A stretch of DNA of 64,000 nucleotides from Cydia pomonella (GCF_033807575.1 NC_084725.1:13613001-13677000); one strand, 5' to 3'; positions 38,391-50,592 are shown, counted from the first letter of the stretch. The notes: generated by a model from the sequence alone, not told the origin. Made by a program: numbers and translations.

Positions 38391-39200
38391 GTAAGTGTTA
38401 GTCTAATAAGATCTTTTACTCATCTTATGAAGTTAATAAAGTTTGCTCAGGTGAATATTTTTGGCACTACGAATGAATGAGGAACAATTTCTCTAAAGTC
38501 AGCGCCCGCGACCCTGAAACCTGGTCTTGGCAAGCCCTCCGTTCCGTGCATTTGTTGATCTTCGCTATACATTATAGACAAGATGCGAGAGCCGACCGTC
38601 TCGAGTAGCTCGGAGATAATATCTTACTTAATTATTGCTTTACATATCGTCAAACGGGTCATTATAATTTAATTAGCGTAGTTCGCCGAGTTTGAACAAG
38701 CATTAGCAATGAGGATTGAGGTATTTTCGATTTAGGTCGGGTAACATTACCTATTTGTTTACTTTTTTACTCGAGTTTCCCGCCATTTTGGCAAATTAAT
38801 TACGGGCGCTATTACGTAATTAAAATAGTTATAAAGGTTTAATTTATTTTTATAAGTATTACAATAGAATACGATTTTGACTGCTTGGGAAGCGACGTGA
38901 ATTGTCTTTAGTGAAGCTTGGGGTCTATCATACTTTCAGAATTGACCTCCTTTGTTAGTTATTACTTCTAGTATCACGTGTTAAATATATTGTAGCGGGG
39001 GTCAGGCGGTTTTATAATACGTGTTATTAGTGTGAATTATGTATGGAAAAATTATTAGAGAATTAATACAGGTACCGACACCTAGTATAATCTGATTGTT
39101 TAAAAACTGGTGTGAAAGTGGCATTTTATCCACATGTGAGGCAAATCTGATGCAAATTTTAAGTTGTTTCTGACGTTCCTCAGTTTTTTAACTAAAATAT
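38391..39200. other. Intron start, no feature seen
   Basis: Unique-looking sequence without ORF, repeat copy or RNA gene. Confidence 0.5.
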
Positions 39201-39506
39201 GGACACTAGGCACAAAGAATTTCGTACACTGACCCAGCATTACCTATCTCTATTATAGAGTAGCCGGCGATAAATATTGCACATCGGTTTTTCGGCTTTG
39301 TAGTGCGTTGTCTCTTTCTCTCTCGTCTCCCATATTCTCTTTCTCAAGACCTATGTGCAATTTATCTCCGGGTACTATATATTGGTTCCCGCTCGCACAG
39401 TGGCATTGACCGCCGGCACAGGGCGGGACAGCAATATAATTACACACGTGCGATAGAGATGGGAACAAGACGGGCCAATGTACGAAATTCTTCGTGCTTA
39501 GCGTCC
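39201..39506. mobile_element. 306-bp inverted-repeat element
   Basis: The left GGACACTAGGCACAAAGAAT..TTCGTAC pairs with the right GTACGAA..ATTCTTCGTGCTTAGCGTCC. Inner blocks also pair (CGATAAATATTGCACATCGG against CTATGTGCAATTTATCTCCG), so it folds along its full length. It carries no protein despite an open plus-strand frame from 39303. Confidence 0.7.
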
Positions 39507-39538
39507 TTTACATTCCTGTTACTCCACTGTTATAACTA

Positions 39539-39657
39539 TATCCCGAAAATCGAAGTTTCAATTGCGGGCATTTTTCTCTGTCACTTTAATTACGTCGCAG
39601 TGAGAGTAAAAGAGAAAGATCCCCGCAATTTGCGAATTTGGGTTTTCGCGGTAGGCG
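39539..39657. mobile_element. Palindromic MITE family I copy 1
   Basis: ATCGAAGTTTCAATTGCGGG..CATTTTTCTCTGTCACT pairs with AGAGTAAAAGAGAAAGATCC..CGCAATTTGCGAATT..TTCGCGGTAGG. Better copies at 44909 and 46534. Confidence 0.65.
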
Positions 39658-39919
39658 GCGGGAAGTTCACATTTCTCAAGCCAAGTAGAACATCGATTTT
39701 CTCACTCTTAGGATTTATACGAACCATGATTTTAAAATTTAGTTATTTAACTTCTAATTTCATAAATAACGATCCTTGTTCTTTTTCATCTCGTACTATT
39801 AGCGCTCTCTCATCGTTTCTAGCGCAAGTGTGCGCGCTTTTATTTATTTTTTAAACTTTATTGCACAGTATAACAACAGAACATGTAAGAGGTAGTTTCA
39901 AGGTAGCCCCAATACCTGA
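39658..39919. other. No feature seen
   Basis: Continuation of an open frame without protein similarity; ends in a short retroelement-like TTTATTTTTTAAACTTTATTGCAC stretch, of which AACTTTATTGCAC resembles LINE tails. Confidence 0.35.
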
Positions 39920-40190
39920 AAAAAATAACAGAAAGTCGGCTAAGATGGTACGGACACGTTATGCGAAGAGACGATGACAATGTGGTTCGTAAGGCGCTGG
40001 AATTGCCTGAAATAAAACGCGGTAGAGGGCGCCCGCCCGGCACCTGGTGGACAAATATGACCCAAACAATAAAGCATGCCAGGCTAGATATAAAGACCAT
40101 CCAGGACAGAAGTGCCTGGCGTAAATTAATTAGGAGACCCGACCCCACCTAAAGTGGGAAAAGGAAAAGAAGATGAAGAAGATTGCACAG
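39920..40190 (+). mobile_element. LINE C-terminal fragment
   Basis: Plus-strand codons give ITESRLRWYGHVMRRDDDNV, VRKALELPEIKRGRGRPPGT and WRKLIRRPDPT, the usual last part of RTE/Jockey-like ORF2 (RLRWYGHVxRR..G+GRPxxTW), then AAAGTGGGAAAAGGAAAAGAAGATGAAGAAG-type tail. 5'-truncated. Confidence 0.8.
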
Positions 40191-40288
40191 TATAACAAAT
40201 AAAGTGGATACAATAAAGAGAATGGCGAACTTAATTCAATTTTTTTAAAGAAAAGTCTGAAAACTGATTCTGATCTTCTAGAAAAAGC

Positions 40289-40470
40289 CAAAAATATCGT
40301 GAGGAAACCGGAGTAATCCCAATAAGCCCAATAAGGCTTGGTTTACTTTACCCTCTGGGTTGGAAGGTCAGATGGCAGTCGCTTTCGTAAACACTAGTGC
40401 CTACGCCAATTCGAGGGATTAGTTTCCAAGCCTGGAGTCCGGCTTCATGGAGCCGTGGCAAAATACCATG
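40289..40470 (+). mobile_element. SINE family B, 5'-truncated
   Basis: ATCGTGAGGAAACCGG, CCCTCTGGGTTGGAAGGTCA and GAGCCGTGGCAAAATACC match the body of family B; the tRNA-like head is missing. Confidence 0.75.
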
Positions 40471-40937
40471 TTTCTCTTTGCGGCCTAGTAAATTAGGCCG
40501 TTTTTACGAATATATGAAGTGCACTAAAAAACAAAAATATCAAAAAAGCAAAACAGTCCGACACAGATATTACTTAATAATAATAATCTGTGTTGAAAAA
40601 ATCATTGCTCTAGCTTCAAAAACCCCGGAGAAAACAGTCGAGTACGTTTGAATTGAGAAATGACCACTCCTGTTGCCTCTTAAGAGGGAAGAACAGCTTT
40701 ACGATCCTAGCGAAATAATGGTACTTTTTCTATGATATTCCATTTCGGGAGAAAACGTTTTCCACTAACTAAATCTTAACAATACCGCAAAGCTATTTAC
40801 ACGGATATAATTATTAATCATTAACAAATAAATACGTTAGTTACATTGAGCATTTCATATAGATTATAGATTTAAATTTGATCGAAACATGTTTAAAATG
40901 ATTTTAATAGGTTCGAGTCTTACGGGAATAAAATGAC
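40471..40937. repeat. No gene; short dispersed block at 40610-40680
   Basis: CCGGAGAAAACAGTCGAGTA, CGTTTG..GAGAAATGACCA.. CTGTTG.CTCTTAA recurs at 47152-47212. Type unknown. Confidence 0.4.
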
Positions 40938-41238
40938 AAAACCGGGTAAGTGCGAGTCGGACTCGCGCACGAAGGGTTCCGTACCATTATTTATAAAAAA
41001 GGCAAATAAATTATGTTTGTTGTATGGGAGCCCCCCTTAAATATTTATTTTATTCTGTTTTTAGTATTTGTTGTTATAGCGGCAACATAAATACATCATC
41101 TGTGAAAATTTCAACTGTCTAGCTATCACGGTTCTTGAGATACAGCCTGGTGACAGACGGACGGACGGACGGACGGACAGCGAAGTCTCAGTAATAGGGT
41201 CCCGTTTGACCCTTAGGGTACGGAACCCTAAAAACGTA
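40938..41238 (+). mobile_element. Interspersed element E copy, short form
   Basis: AACCGGGTAAGTGCGAGTCG..GAAGGGTTCCGTACCATT to AGGGTACGGAACCCTAAAAA, with a (GGAC)n run at 41158-41179. About 300 bp, the most compact copy. Confidence 0.8.
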
Positions 41239-41347
41239 ACGAATAAACATTTTATCTAGGATATAGGTATATGTTGACACAGATTTAATGTTATTTCATG
41301 ATATTTTTTTTTATTCCATATTAATTTAAATTGTATTTTGTATTTAA

Positions 41348-41505
41348 TTTTTTTTTTTTATACTACGTCGGTGGCAAACAAGCATACGGCCCGCCTGATG
41401 GTAAGCAGTCTCCGTAGCCTATGTACGCCTGCAACTCCAGAGGAGTTACATGCGCGTTGCCGACTCTAAACACGCCCCCCCCCCCCCTCGTTGAGCTATG
41501 CATGT
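41348..41505 (-). mobile_element. Poly-A element family C, truncated copy
   Basis: Poly-T, ATACTACGTCGGTGGCAAAC and the CCTGATGGTAAGCAGTCTCC block, then a C run and TCGTTGAGCT. Confidence 0.8.
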
Positions 41506-41569
41506 TATAAGATGTAATGTTTTGAAAAGATGTGTCCCGCCGAGTTTCTTGCCGGTCCCATATTGGTCA

Positions 41570-41775
41570 GAAGTGTAGCCGGCGTAGCTTTATTTGACGT
41601 TCATAAGCGCGCAAGGAGCTGGGGTGGTGGCAGGTACAGGCAAGGGGCAGCTGCCCCCCCTCCCCTAGAGCTCAAATTTTACATACAATGTATGCCCCTC
41701 CCCCCTCCCTAGGCCTCCGGCGACATCAACTTCCCCCCACCCTCCTAGTTCATTGGCTGGCTACGCCCTTGGGCG
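41570..41775. repeat. Interspersed repeat Q copy 2
   Basis: GGCAGGTACAGGCAAGGGGC, AGCTGCCCCC and CTAGTTCATTGGCTGGCTAC..GCCCTTG match 23310-23412 inverted; this copy has an extra middle part. Confidence 0.55.
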
Positions 41776-42590
41776 CAATGGTTGTTGATTTGCGGAAAAT
41801 GCCCAGAAGCACTAACAAACCTATCACCACAAATTTATTTTTAAATAGGTTTTAAATTAAAAAAATTCCTTTCAATCGAAAAGCATACGATTGTTATGTG
41901 TGAAGGTTCCTCTATCAGATGAAATACCACACATTTACTAACCTTTAAAGGCTTCAGGCAATTAGGAAGTGCGTGAGAATCGTTTTCATGAGCGCAAATA
42001 TGATTACAATTTACAACGTACATTAGAAAATAAACTAACACGTATTACTCTAAGATTAAAGGTCAAGTTGCCTTGTAGAGTCTGTAGTTTTGCGAAATTA
42101 TAGCGATGCAAAATCTTAAACTTTAACTTGTTATCTTACTTTTTTTTTAACACTTCGACTAGCATCTAGTAATTAACTATGTGCAAATGTAAGTCATTGC
42201 CAGTCTTCTTAGTAGTCAGTCTCCCATACTAAATTAGCTGGACCGCCTATGTGGTGACTGCCAATTTTTTTTTGTGGCAAGGGAATAGACACTCATGTAC
42301 ACCGCGAGCCAGGAACAGATTTCCGTGACCAATCGCCTCCCGGGCGAAAACTCGTAGTGGTTAACGGCTATGTATGATGAACTCTCGTGGACGTCAGCTG
42401 CCGCTCCGTTGGTAGGTGAGGAATGGCAGCCACCGAATAACGTAAAAAATATATAATAGCGTAATTCATGATAGCATCTAAACTATCATCTGACAAAGTA
42501 TCAGCCAGCGATCTAATGTATACGCAATGCGTAATCCAAATTACACCGCTCGCGCATTGATAACACAATCTGACATATGACATGTGGGGA
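41776..42590. other. No feature seen
   Basis: Unique AT-rich sequence without coding or repeat signal. Confidence 0.5.
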
Positions 42591-42681
42591 CTGACATTTA
42601 ACTAGGGACGGGCCTTACCTGCACTTAGAATGGTGCTAGTTCAGCGGTGTCACTCACGAATTCGAGCCAATCATGCAATCT

Positions 42682-43484
42682 TTTTTTTTTTTTTTTTTTT
42701 TTTCTAGGGGGGAAAATGCATTCCGCATACCACCCGGGTGCGGGGGGTGAGGTGACCCGAGTGGTTATGTGGGACTCCCGTCTAGGCTAATGAGGCCCAC
42801 GGTATACCCACTAAAAACCCCCCATATGCCACCTCGCCTCGTTACAGGAACGCTTGCGTACTCATCCGCGACCCCACCGGCGGCAGCCGCCCGCGAGCGG
42901 CTCCTTCGCGAATGCCCGAAGGCCCTTCACGCGAGGCGCGCCAGATGGTTCGACGCGCCTTCCTCCTCGGCCTCCGTCCTGCAGTGTAGCGGACCCCCCG
43001 AGCCCGCCACAAGGAGGCCACGGGCGCCAGAAAACTCCCCAGCGCCCGGCGGCAGATGAGGTCCATGGTTCTGCCGCAAACCACAACTCGGCTGCAGAGG
43101 ACAGGGAGAACGGCACACCGTAACACCGACACTCCTCTTCCTCTGCAGCCCCACCAACGCCGCTACAGCGGAACGGCCCCGCCAAGGTCGCAGGGGATAG
43201 GGAGAGTGGCGCATCGTGATACCATCACGCCTCTTCCCCTGCGATCCCACCTCGGCCGTCGAGGATAGGGAGAACGGCTCACCGCAATACCGACACTCCT
43301 CTTCCTCGACGGTCCACCTCCAAACGCGTCACAAGCGGGCTTATCAAGCCCACTTGGAGCGTCCTCCTCGGGCCAGCCAGCACCTCAAACAGGCCGGCCC
43401 TGGTTGCCTCTTCGCTTCACCGTGGGAGACCAAGCCACGGCTACTAAGCCCCTCCACCACGACAAGGTGGGCAACCCTCGGGGG
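42682..43484 (-). mobile_element. GC-rich retroelement insertion with 16-bp target duplication
   Basis: GCCAATCATGCAATCT occurs directly before (42666-42681) and after (43485-43500) this 803-bp segment, and poly-T at its left end is an inverted A-tail, so it was inserted by target-primed reverse transcription. The body is GC-rich, with three degenerate internal repeats of about 80-100 bp built on GAGAACGGC.CACCG.AA..CCGACACTCCTCTTCC (43108, 43198 decayed, 43270). Open frames across it are a by-product of base composition. It is probably the 3' end of an R1- or R2-like LINE, or a SINE; not decided. Confidence 0.8.
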
Positions 43485-43656
43485 GCCAATCATGCAATCT
43501 AACGCAACTAGTTGCGATCAATCGCGCGCGTGATGCGAACTCATCAACCAATCGCGTTGTGGCGTTAGACGTCACGATTGGCTCGAATTCGTGTGCGTGA
43601 CACCACTGTACTGGCCCCATTATTCTTATTGCCTGAAAGGCGCGTCCTTAAGTCCC

Positions 43657-43797
43657 GGATAGACGTGCGAGTAAGTTCGCGAACTTACAGCTCAACGACC
43701 TTTTTCGCTCGTGTGTCAGTCATCCTAAGTACGCGTACTTTACAAGCGAAAAAAGTCATCGAGCCATAAGTTCGCGAACTTACTCGCCCGTCTATCA
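43657..43797. mobile_element. Palindromic MITE nested in MITE J2
   Basis: GATAGACGTGCGAGTAAGTT..CGCGAACTTAC pairs with GTTCGCGAACTTAC..TCGCCCGTCTATC; the inner arms TTTTTCGCT and AGCGAAAAA pair too. It interrupts the right arm of J2. Confidence 0.75.
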
Positions 43798-43821
43798 GCC
43801 ACTTTAGATATATGTCAATGA

Positions 43822-44473
43822 ATTTGGGGCATTTAGTTATTTTCTTAAAACGAACATATTAACAAAAATATCCTTGGTTCGAGATTAAACATTAACGTTA
43901 TAATTATATAGCTTTGCTCGGAAAACATATAAAAACTCAAAAATGCGCGTTTTCCTAGAGAAAAGATCTATCCAGGTCGATTTTTCGATTCCAAAACCCC
44001 CATAATACATATACAAAATTCATCGAAATCGTTAGAGCCGTTTCCGAGATCCCCGAAATATATAAATATATATACAAGAATTAATTTTTCAAGTATAAAG
44101 GTATAAGGTATATACAAGAATTACTCGTTTAAACTTTAGGTATAAGATAAGTGGGTCATATTACAGAAAACTTAGAGTCTTATACTACTATCACATGATG
44201 CAGATAGATTTCACATGTCAGCTCTTATCGTTATCACTGTCTGTCTGTTTGTCGTTATGTTAGTAACCGTTGTGTCGTTGTACTGCTGTTTATTATTTAA
44301 ATTTGATATTGAAATCATTAAATTAACCGATGAAATTAAACGCGTTCTAGGGAAGACATTTATCTGAAACCAAGATAAGACATATGAGAAATAAAAAACT
44401 CAAATAAACTCACACAAGATGTTTTTTTAACTCCCTGTTTTTTATAAATTTCCGAGTTTAATAAATAAATATA
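43822..44473. other. Repeat-like intergenic or intronic DNA
   Basis: TATACAAGAATTA appears twice (44083, 44113) and CCGTTTCCGAGATCCCCGAA is typical of an insect dispersed repeat. No gene. Confidence 0.4.
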
Positions 44474-44753
44474 GATCATGCTGAGCAAATTTTACTACGG
44501 GACCAACCCCGAAATCATGGAAAAAAACTGGCAGATTTTTTTTTAAGTGTATGGTAAAATAATTTTGGCTGGGACAAACAGGAACACTCCTAACTGTCCG
44601 TCGGTGGACCTTATGCCTTTTGTAATAAGGTCAACCGATGGACAGTTAACAGTGTGGGCGATGGAACGATGTTGATGGGGAGCTACGGGAGAGCCAAATT
44701 TTTGAAATTTTATTTCGGGGTTAGTTCTATGGTAAAAGTTGCTCAGTATGACC
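44474..44753. mobile_element. MITE R with a second hairpin nested inside
   Basis: Outer arms GATCATGCTGAGCAAATTTT..CCAACCCCGAAAT and ATTTCGGGGTTAG..AAAGTTGCTCAGTATGACC are inverted, about 80 percent alike over 42 bp. Inside, 44591-44614 and 44625-44648 form a 58-bp hairpin (TAACTGTCCGTCGGTGGACC), also seen partly at 49530. Confidence 0.7.
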
Positions 44754-44908
44754 TATTTATTAACATTGCAAAATATTCCCGGTAGTAAAAAAAACATTGC
44801 TAAAAAACACCCTGTAATAATTGTGATCTAATAGACAAAGAACCCACTGTAAAATTTTGCCCCTGTCGATTAAACATTTCTATTAACTTTGCTTAACAAT
44901 ATCGCTGT

Positions 44909-45035
44909 AGGGCCTACCGCGAATATCGATGTTCGCAAATAGCGGGCATCTTTCTCTGTCACTCTAATTACTCCTTAATTGGAGTAAAAGAGAAAGGTGT
45001 CCGCAATTTGCGAATTTCGGTGTTCGCGGTAGGTC
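44909..45035. mobile_element. Palindromic MITE family I copy 2
   Basis: AGGGCCTACCGCGAATATCG to TTCGGTGTTCGCGGTAGGTC, with inner GTCACTCTAATTACTCC / GGAGTAAAAGAGAAAG. Ends are perfect inverted CCTACCGCGAA. Confidence 0.75.
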
Positions 45036-46533
45036 TTCTGATTCTATATTACTATTTGTAATTTAAATAACAACGCACCAGTCGCCAATAGTTTTCCGTT
45101 GTCCGGGGCCGTTTTGCCTCCTGAGCCTCCTGTCATCTTTATCTTATCTTATTTTTAACCAAATAGTAAACATATGTAAATAATTTTATCGAGAAGAAGC
45201 TGTTTATCTAGATCGATCGAGATAAGGAAAATACACGTTGTGCTACACGATGCTTATATATGCATAAAGTTGTGCGTTTTGATTGTCATTTATGACTTGA
45301 TCTCTGGATTCGGAACAACAATAAGTAATCAAGGGTTAGAATGATACAAATTTGCCGCCTATTTACAATGCTTTCATTTTTTTGTTGTAAGCATTGTAAA
45401 TAATTAGCGTGCAATGGTTAATTGTGACATTCCACGCTCCAATACTAATGTGGTGCTACGTAAGCGCCAACCGCCACAAAGTACCTTTTCCTTGGTGCGT
45501 AGGTATTCGTATATATATATGGCAAACTTATCAAAGTAATAATCAATTATTTATTGATTTAATTAAATATCACGCAGAATACCTGAAGAGTTTTGCATTC
45601 GTGAAAAAACAGTTATATATATATTTTTTTATAGTTTATAAAATAATAATACATTTTTCATATGATTTATAGTCAAAAATAACAACTTTGTCAGTAGTAA
45701 AAGGCGCGAATAAATTTTTCCTATGCAACGGTGGTTACCGTTTTTCTACTGATGGAAATGGCTTGACAGACTATATATTAAAAATACTTTTCACAACAAT
45801 TACCTAATTAAAAACTTCTTCCAGATGGTGAGTTTATTATTGCACTTCACATTAAATTGTTATACCCTATCGATCCAAAATACCGACAATTTGACCTAAA
45901 ATACAAAAACCTCTTTGAATTTAAGATTAGTAGTTAAGTTTAAGATTACGTAATGTGATTTTTTTATTGAAATAAACAGCTGAAATTATACATTTTTTTT
46001 TTTTTTCTCTAATACAACACGCTTTTGATTCCCAAAACTAAACATTCAATCAAAGTTCGATGTTAACATTAAATAAGTCACAAGACTCTGATTAATATGT
46101 CCATTATTTACTGTCCGTCTTCGGTCCAGCCAATTCAACTGATTCAGTTCAATCGATCGATTGAAGCATATAGCCGATAGCCATGTAAACATAGTCTGGT
46201 AGATGAACACGCGTGGCACACGCCACAAAACATCAAGAAAAACTTCTAAAATCTCATATCACTTGTTGGAATTAAGTCAGTGTCCTCTAAAGCTCCAAAC
46301 GCTCCATATGTTTGAAAATTCTTAAAATTCATTAGTACAATCTAGAATATTAACAAACGAACTCCTAGATTAAACGTTGTGCATTATAGTAACATTTTAC
46401 AAATGGTTACGTTCTGAACGTTGCGCGAGCGCCTTACTTTTGTGGATACATTTCCAATTATTTGGTACTCGTTCTTCTACATTTCTACAGAATTTACTGT
46501 TATATCCATATATCTGCTAAAGTGCTTCGTAAC
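45036..46533. other. No gene seen
   Basis: AT-rich. A small stem ATTTACAATGCTT / AAGCATTGTAAAT lies at 45361-45402. No repeated element or coding segment recognised. Confidence 0.5.
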
Positions 46534-46658
46534 AGAGGGCCTACCGCGAATATCGAAGTTCGTAAATTTCGGGCATCTTTCTCTTTTACTCCAATTAAAG
46601 CGTAATTAGTGACAGAGATAGTTGCTCGAAATTTACCAACTTCGATTTTCGCGGTTAC
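46534..46658. mobile_element. Palindromic MITE family I copy 3
   Basis: AGAGGGCCTACCGCGAATAT..CGAAGTTCG to AACTTCGATTTTCGCGGTTA. A truncated end of the same family lies at 63820-63842. Confidence 0.72.
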
Positions 46659-46890
46659 AGCCGAGACATCAATACTCGATGGCGTAGACAATATGCGCCC
46701 GTCGCATGGACTACAATAGCAGAACAGCAAACACGACAAATTGATATATTCTCAGCCGATGACGAAAGGTGACCTTATTTATCGCAGTTTAATTGAATAC
46801 CACTTTGTTTACTTATTACTTAGTCTAAGTAAATAAATCAAGACTACTTTGTTTACAAATCAAGTTAATCAAGAGTAAGATAATGTACGT

Positions 46891-47100
46891 TTAATCCTTT
46901 TCCAGGCATAGTACGATTTATCGACCACATACGCGCCATTAGAATTTCAACTTTAGCATTCCGATTTAAGGTTCAAATTAGATTACACTTTCAGGAAATG
47001 TTACTTGTCTTCAAATGAATCAGCAAAGCTGGATTAATTGGAATATATTTGGATTTTTTGGGAAAACCTTGTAGATTGGTGCGGCCTTGAAAAGGGTTAA
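46891..47100. mobile_element. TTAA-ended MITE family G copy 2
   Basis: TTAATCCTTTTCCAGGCATA to GGCCTTGAAAAGGGTTAA, 210 bp, same body as 3415-3627. Confidence 0.78.
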
Positions 47101-47599
47101 GGTCATGCGGCTAAACGATTGGGCGGAAACGGGAAAAACGCCAAAATAAAACACGGAGGAAACAGTCGAGTACGTTTGTGTGGAGAAATGACCAGTGCTG
47201 TTGGCTCTTAACATTTAAGTAAAACCGTCAAGTTTACATATTGCCTCAAGAACATTGCGCAAAAAATTTAAGACTAATTAAATAAGGGTTTAGACCCGCT
47301 ACCCTGCCAGACCTGCAGTTCTAAGTTAGGATATCATAGGAGACGTATGAGAACATACTTCACATACATTACACACATACACACACACACGTACATTTTC
47401 AGCTTACCTCAAATCATCATCATCATACGGATACAGATTTTTATTGGTATAATAAAGGTACATTTTACAAGTCAAAATAAAATACAACTTTACAACTAAT
47501 AATTATAGATTCAATAAAACAAATCAATAATAGAAAACAATAATAATATTTCGTTTCACAGTGTTGGGTCAATAATCTTTGGTTAAGGTGGTTTGGTTT

Positions 47600-47855
47600 G
47601 GTTAATCATCATCATATCAGCCTTTTATCGCCCACTGCTGAGCATAGGCCTCTCTTCCAGTACACCACTTATCCCTGTTCTGAGCCAATCTCATCCAGAA
47701 GTGACCCGCAAATCCCGCAATCTTCCGAATGTCGTTCACCCAATGAGCCAACGGACGCCAGGTACTCCTTTCCTCTGAAAGCGGCCACCATTCCGTTAAC
47801 ATTTTGGCCCACCTGCCATCACTCTGCCTTACCCTTCTTCTTCTAGCTAAAGAAC
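47600..47855 (-). mobile_element. LINE 3' untranslated end
   Basis: ATCATCATCATATCAGCC..TTTATCGCCCACTGCTGAGC, CATAGGCCTCTCTTCC is the inverted 3' end of a very common moth LINE type. Recognised by familiarity; one copy in the window. Confidence 0.6.
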
Positions 47856-47924
47856 CATCATTTGATGGTGTGCCTATAACAGTTCAACCATACTTCACAG
47901 AGTACATATATACATTTAGTGAAG

Positions 47925-48420
47925 ACAAACTGTCATATATTATGGAAAGAGCATTTTGATCAAAGGTCGGTGGAAAGGGGAATATGGTATAAAACCATTC
48001 AACCCGAGCCATGGAAAACCCCGTGGTTTGATAGTAGTGACCTATGTAGATCTCAACTTGTAACTGCTTTCAGACTTCGCTCCGGGCACATACCACTCAA
48101 TAAATTTGCATTTTTAATGAGAAAAGTCCAGTCACCGGAATGTTCAGAGTGTGGTAAATTAGAAGATGTCTATCATATCATGATGGAGTGTGTTCGGAAC
48201 GAGGACAGAAGGAATGATCTTTTACTCCAAGGCATTAATATTAAGGAGTTGGACGGCTGTAACAGGATTTTAGCTTTCCCTCAATCAAGGGAGGCTAGAG
48301 CTCTGTTCAGTATGGTGATGGTGGGCATCCGATGACGAAAATAATGATCTGTTTAGGTTTTAAATATTTTAGTGTAAGAACACTTCTCGATGTGTAAATA
48401 AAGATAAAAAAACCCCTTTT
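47925..48420 (+). mobile_element. LINE ORF2 C-terminus and 3' end
   Basis: Plus-strand frame to the stop at 48335 encodes LVTAFRLRSGHIPLNKFAFL and CSECGKLEDVYHIMMEC, a C-x2-C-x7-H-x4-C zinc knuckle found after the reverse transcriptase in many LINEs, and ends LFSMVMVGIR. An A-rich tail follows (GTAAATAAAGATAAAAAAA). The same 3' end sits next to SLC12A9 exon 12. Confidence 0.82.
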
Positions 48421-48888
48421 TCTTCTTGCCTATACCTCAAATATCTACTCTTAAATGTCTACCAGCTGTAACATCGGTGGTGGGGCATCTCCTTTGTCAC
48501 CCTATTACGAGTATGACTCCATCAAAGAGTACGGTATAAGAAGGGTATAAGTAAAGCAATTGATCAATGAAGACGTTAGATTTCCTCGTGACTCGAATGT
48601 CAATAAAAGTGAACTAGTAAATGGCTGGTGATCTTAAAAGTATTGTTAATTAATTCATTTATTTATTGTTACATACAAAATTTGTACAGCATTACAGTGA
48701 AAACTAAGGAACTATACAAATTAATTGATAAAAGACAAAGTATATACAAGAAATAACAGGAACATAATAATTTCAAGAGACATCCAGAGTTTCACAATAA
48801 AATAATTAATGTTTCAATGAACGGTTTTTTTCGTGTCTATAGAGCAATATTGATTTGCATCGGTTTATTGCTATTTATATAGTATAAA
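48421..48888. other. No gene seen
   Basis: AT-rich, with a TTTATTTATTGTTACATAC stretch near 48655 that could be a retroelement tail. Confidence 0.4.
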
Positions 48889-49152
48889 TAAATAATAATA
48901 AATAAATAAATATTATAAGACATTATTACACAAATTGACTAAGTCCCACAGTAAGCTCAATAAGGCTTGTGTTGAGGGTACTTAGACAACGATATATATA
49001 ATATATAAATACTTAAATACATAGAAAACACCCATGACTCAGGAACAAATATCCATGCTCATCACACAAATACATGCCCTTACCAGGATTTGAACCCGGG
49101 ACCATCAGCTTCGTAGGCAGGGTCACTACCCACTAGGCCAAACTGGTCGTCA
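48889..49152 (-). mobile_element. tRNA-headed SINE, family A copy 5
   Basis: (AAATA)n tail on the left, body CCCATGACTCAGGAACAAAT and head CCCACTAGGCCAAACTGGTC on the right. Confidence 0.88.
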
Positions 49153-50592
49153 GTATTGATGCAGGTATTAGATATCTTTGTTAAGTTATTAACAATAAAC
49201 GTTTTATTTTTACAAACCAAATTATCTACTTGTACTAGACTATCGCTCACCAAACCATTCAAGCGTAATCTTTGAACTTCTAAATTGCACTTTATTCATG
49301 CTCGTTCTTCCGTCTCCACGACCTTTATTGCCACGAGTTAAGGTTCTTTTTTGCACAGTTATATCATGTTCACGTGACTATCATTGTGTAACAAAGAATT
49401 ACGCAGGAAGGAAAAGGTTGTATGTTGTTTGAGGTCTGTTAAGTCTTGTGAGGTTTTTATATCGGGCTGAAGGCTTCGTAAGATCTGAATGGAAGTTGTC
49501 TGAACGATGTATGTATAACAGTAACACTCTACTGGTCATTGGTGGACCTTATGCCTAATATATTTTTTAATAGAAATATTAATTTGGAAATAAGCACATT
49601 TGGTGATACAAGCTTTTATCGCTTATTGTACTATTACTGAGCGTAAGCAGATACCAATCATGTTTTTTTTTTCACAAAAAAATAATAATAATCGATGAGT
49701 TTGATAATAAATACAATTGCGTATTTAGAAGCAACTGGCATTTTTTGAATTTTGTACAATTTTCGAAAGCGAAAGTCAAGTGTCGTCAAGCTCACCATAC
49801 TTATTAACCTATCGAATGAGCTAATGCTTTTACGGATACTGGAAAGCGATATGTAAACATACTACATACCTATACGAGGCCTGGACCTGGACGTTAGTGA
49901 GATGACGATATGAGTTGTGCTGGTGTCCGACTTTATTACCTACATATAACATGAGTTTCACATGATTATCCACCTGGTTTCTTGAGCTTAGGTAATAGTC
50001 GCCTCCAAACCTCCCCTTATAGCGACCCCATTCCTCACACAATTTACCTTAAGTCCATATTAGCCTCACTGGATCACTGTTCACTCTGAGTACTGCTAAC
50101 GTTGGTCACAATCTACAAGATACACATCATCATTCTAATAACACCATAAGAACGTCCTTGACTTGATCTAAAAGCAAATATCACTCCCCGTCGATTTGTT
50201 CGCACACAATCTCCTTTTTCCTACTGTCGTTCTCATCTACCCTCTCAAACTTCAACCAAAAAATCCCAATAACCTAGAAGCGGTTATTTAACTTAAACGT
50301 GACTACTAGCGCCATCTACTCCATGACGTTGGCAAATATTAGCCGGTTCGCAATACGTTCGCGACATCAAGAAATCAGGTCTCGAATCAATGAAGTTATT
50401 AGAGAAAACATCAAGATTGTTAATTAATTAATATTTGTGATCTAAGAACACCCTACGCCGTAGGGCCTACGGTTTTTCAAAAATGCGGACTGAACCTACT
50501 GGCCCTATTACTGCACCTTAAATCTAGTTGAGAATAATAAAATTTAATGGCGGCTTCGTTTAAATAAGAGTTCGGGTACCAAAGCCTTGAGG
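49153..50592. other. No gene seen
   Basis: CTACTGGTCATTGGTGGACCTTATGCC at 49530 (block GGTGGACCTTATGCC) is a piece of the hairpin at 44591. A short GCCGTAGGGCCTACGG palindrome lies near 50458-50472. Otherwise unremarkable. Confidence 0.45.

Larger units (their letters stand above)
42591..43821. mobile_element. MITE family J copy 2 with two nested insertions
   Basis: Arms ..GGGACGGGCC..GTGTCACTCACGAATTCGAG and CGATTGGCTCGAATTCGTG..TTTAGATATATGTCAATGA belong to the same palindromic element as 28494-30078. The middle (CAATCTAACGC..GCGTTAGAC) is intact here. A retroelement is lodged in the left arm and a second MITE in the right arm. Confidence 0.78.

Noticed and set aside
39303..39854. 183-codon open frame
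   Set aside because: It crosses two palindromic elements and has no recognisable protein or splice structure.
42769..43533. Several overlapping long open frames on both strands
   Set aside because: They come from the GC-rich repeat-bearing retroelement insertion; low stop frequency due to base composition, no protein motif.
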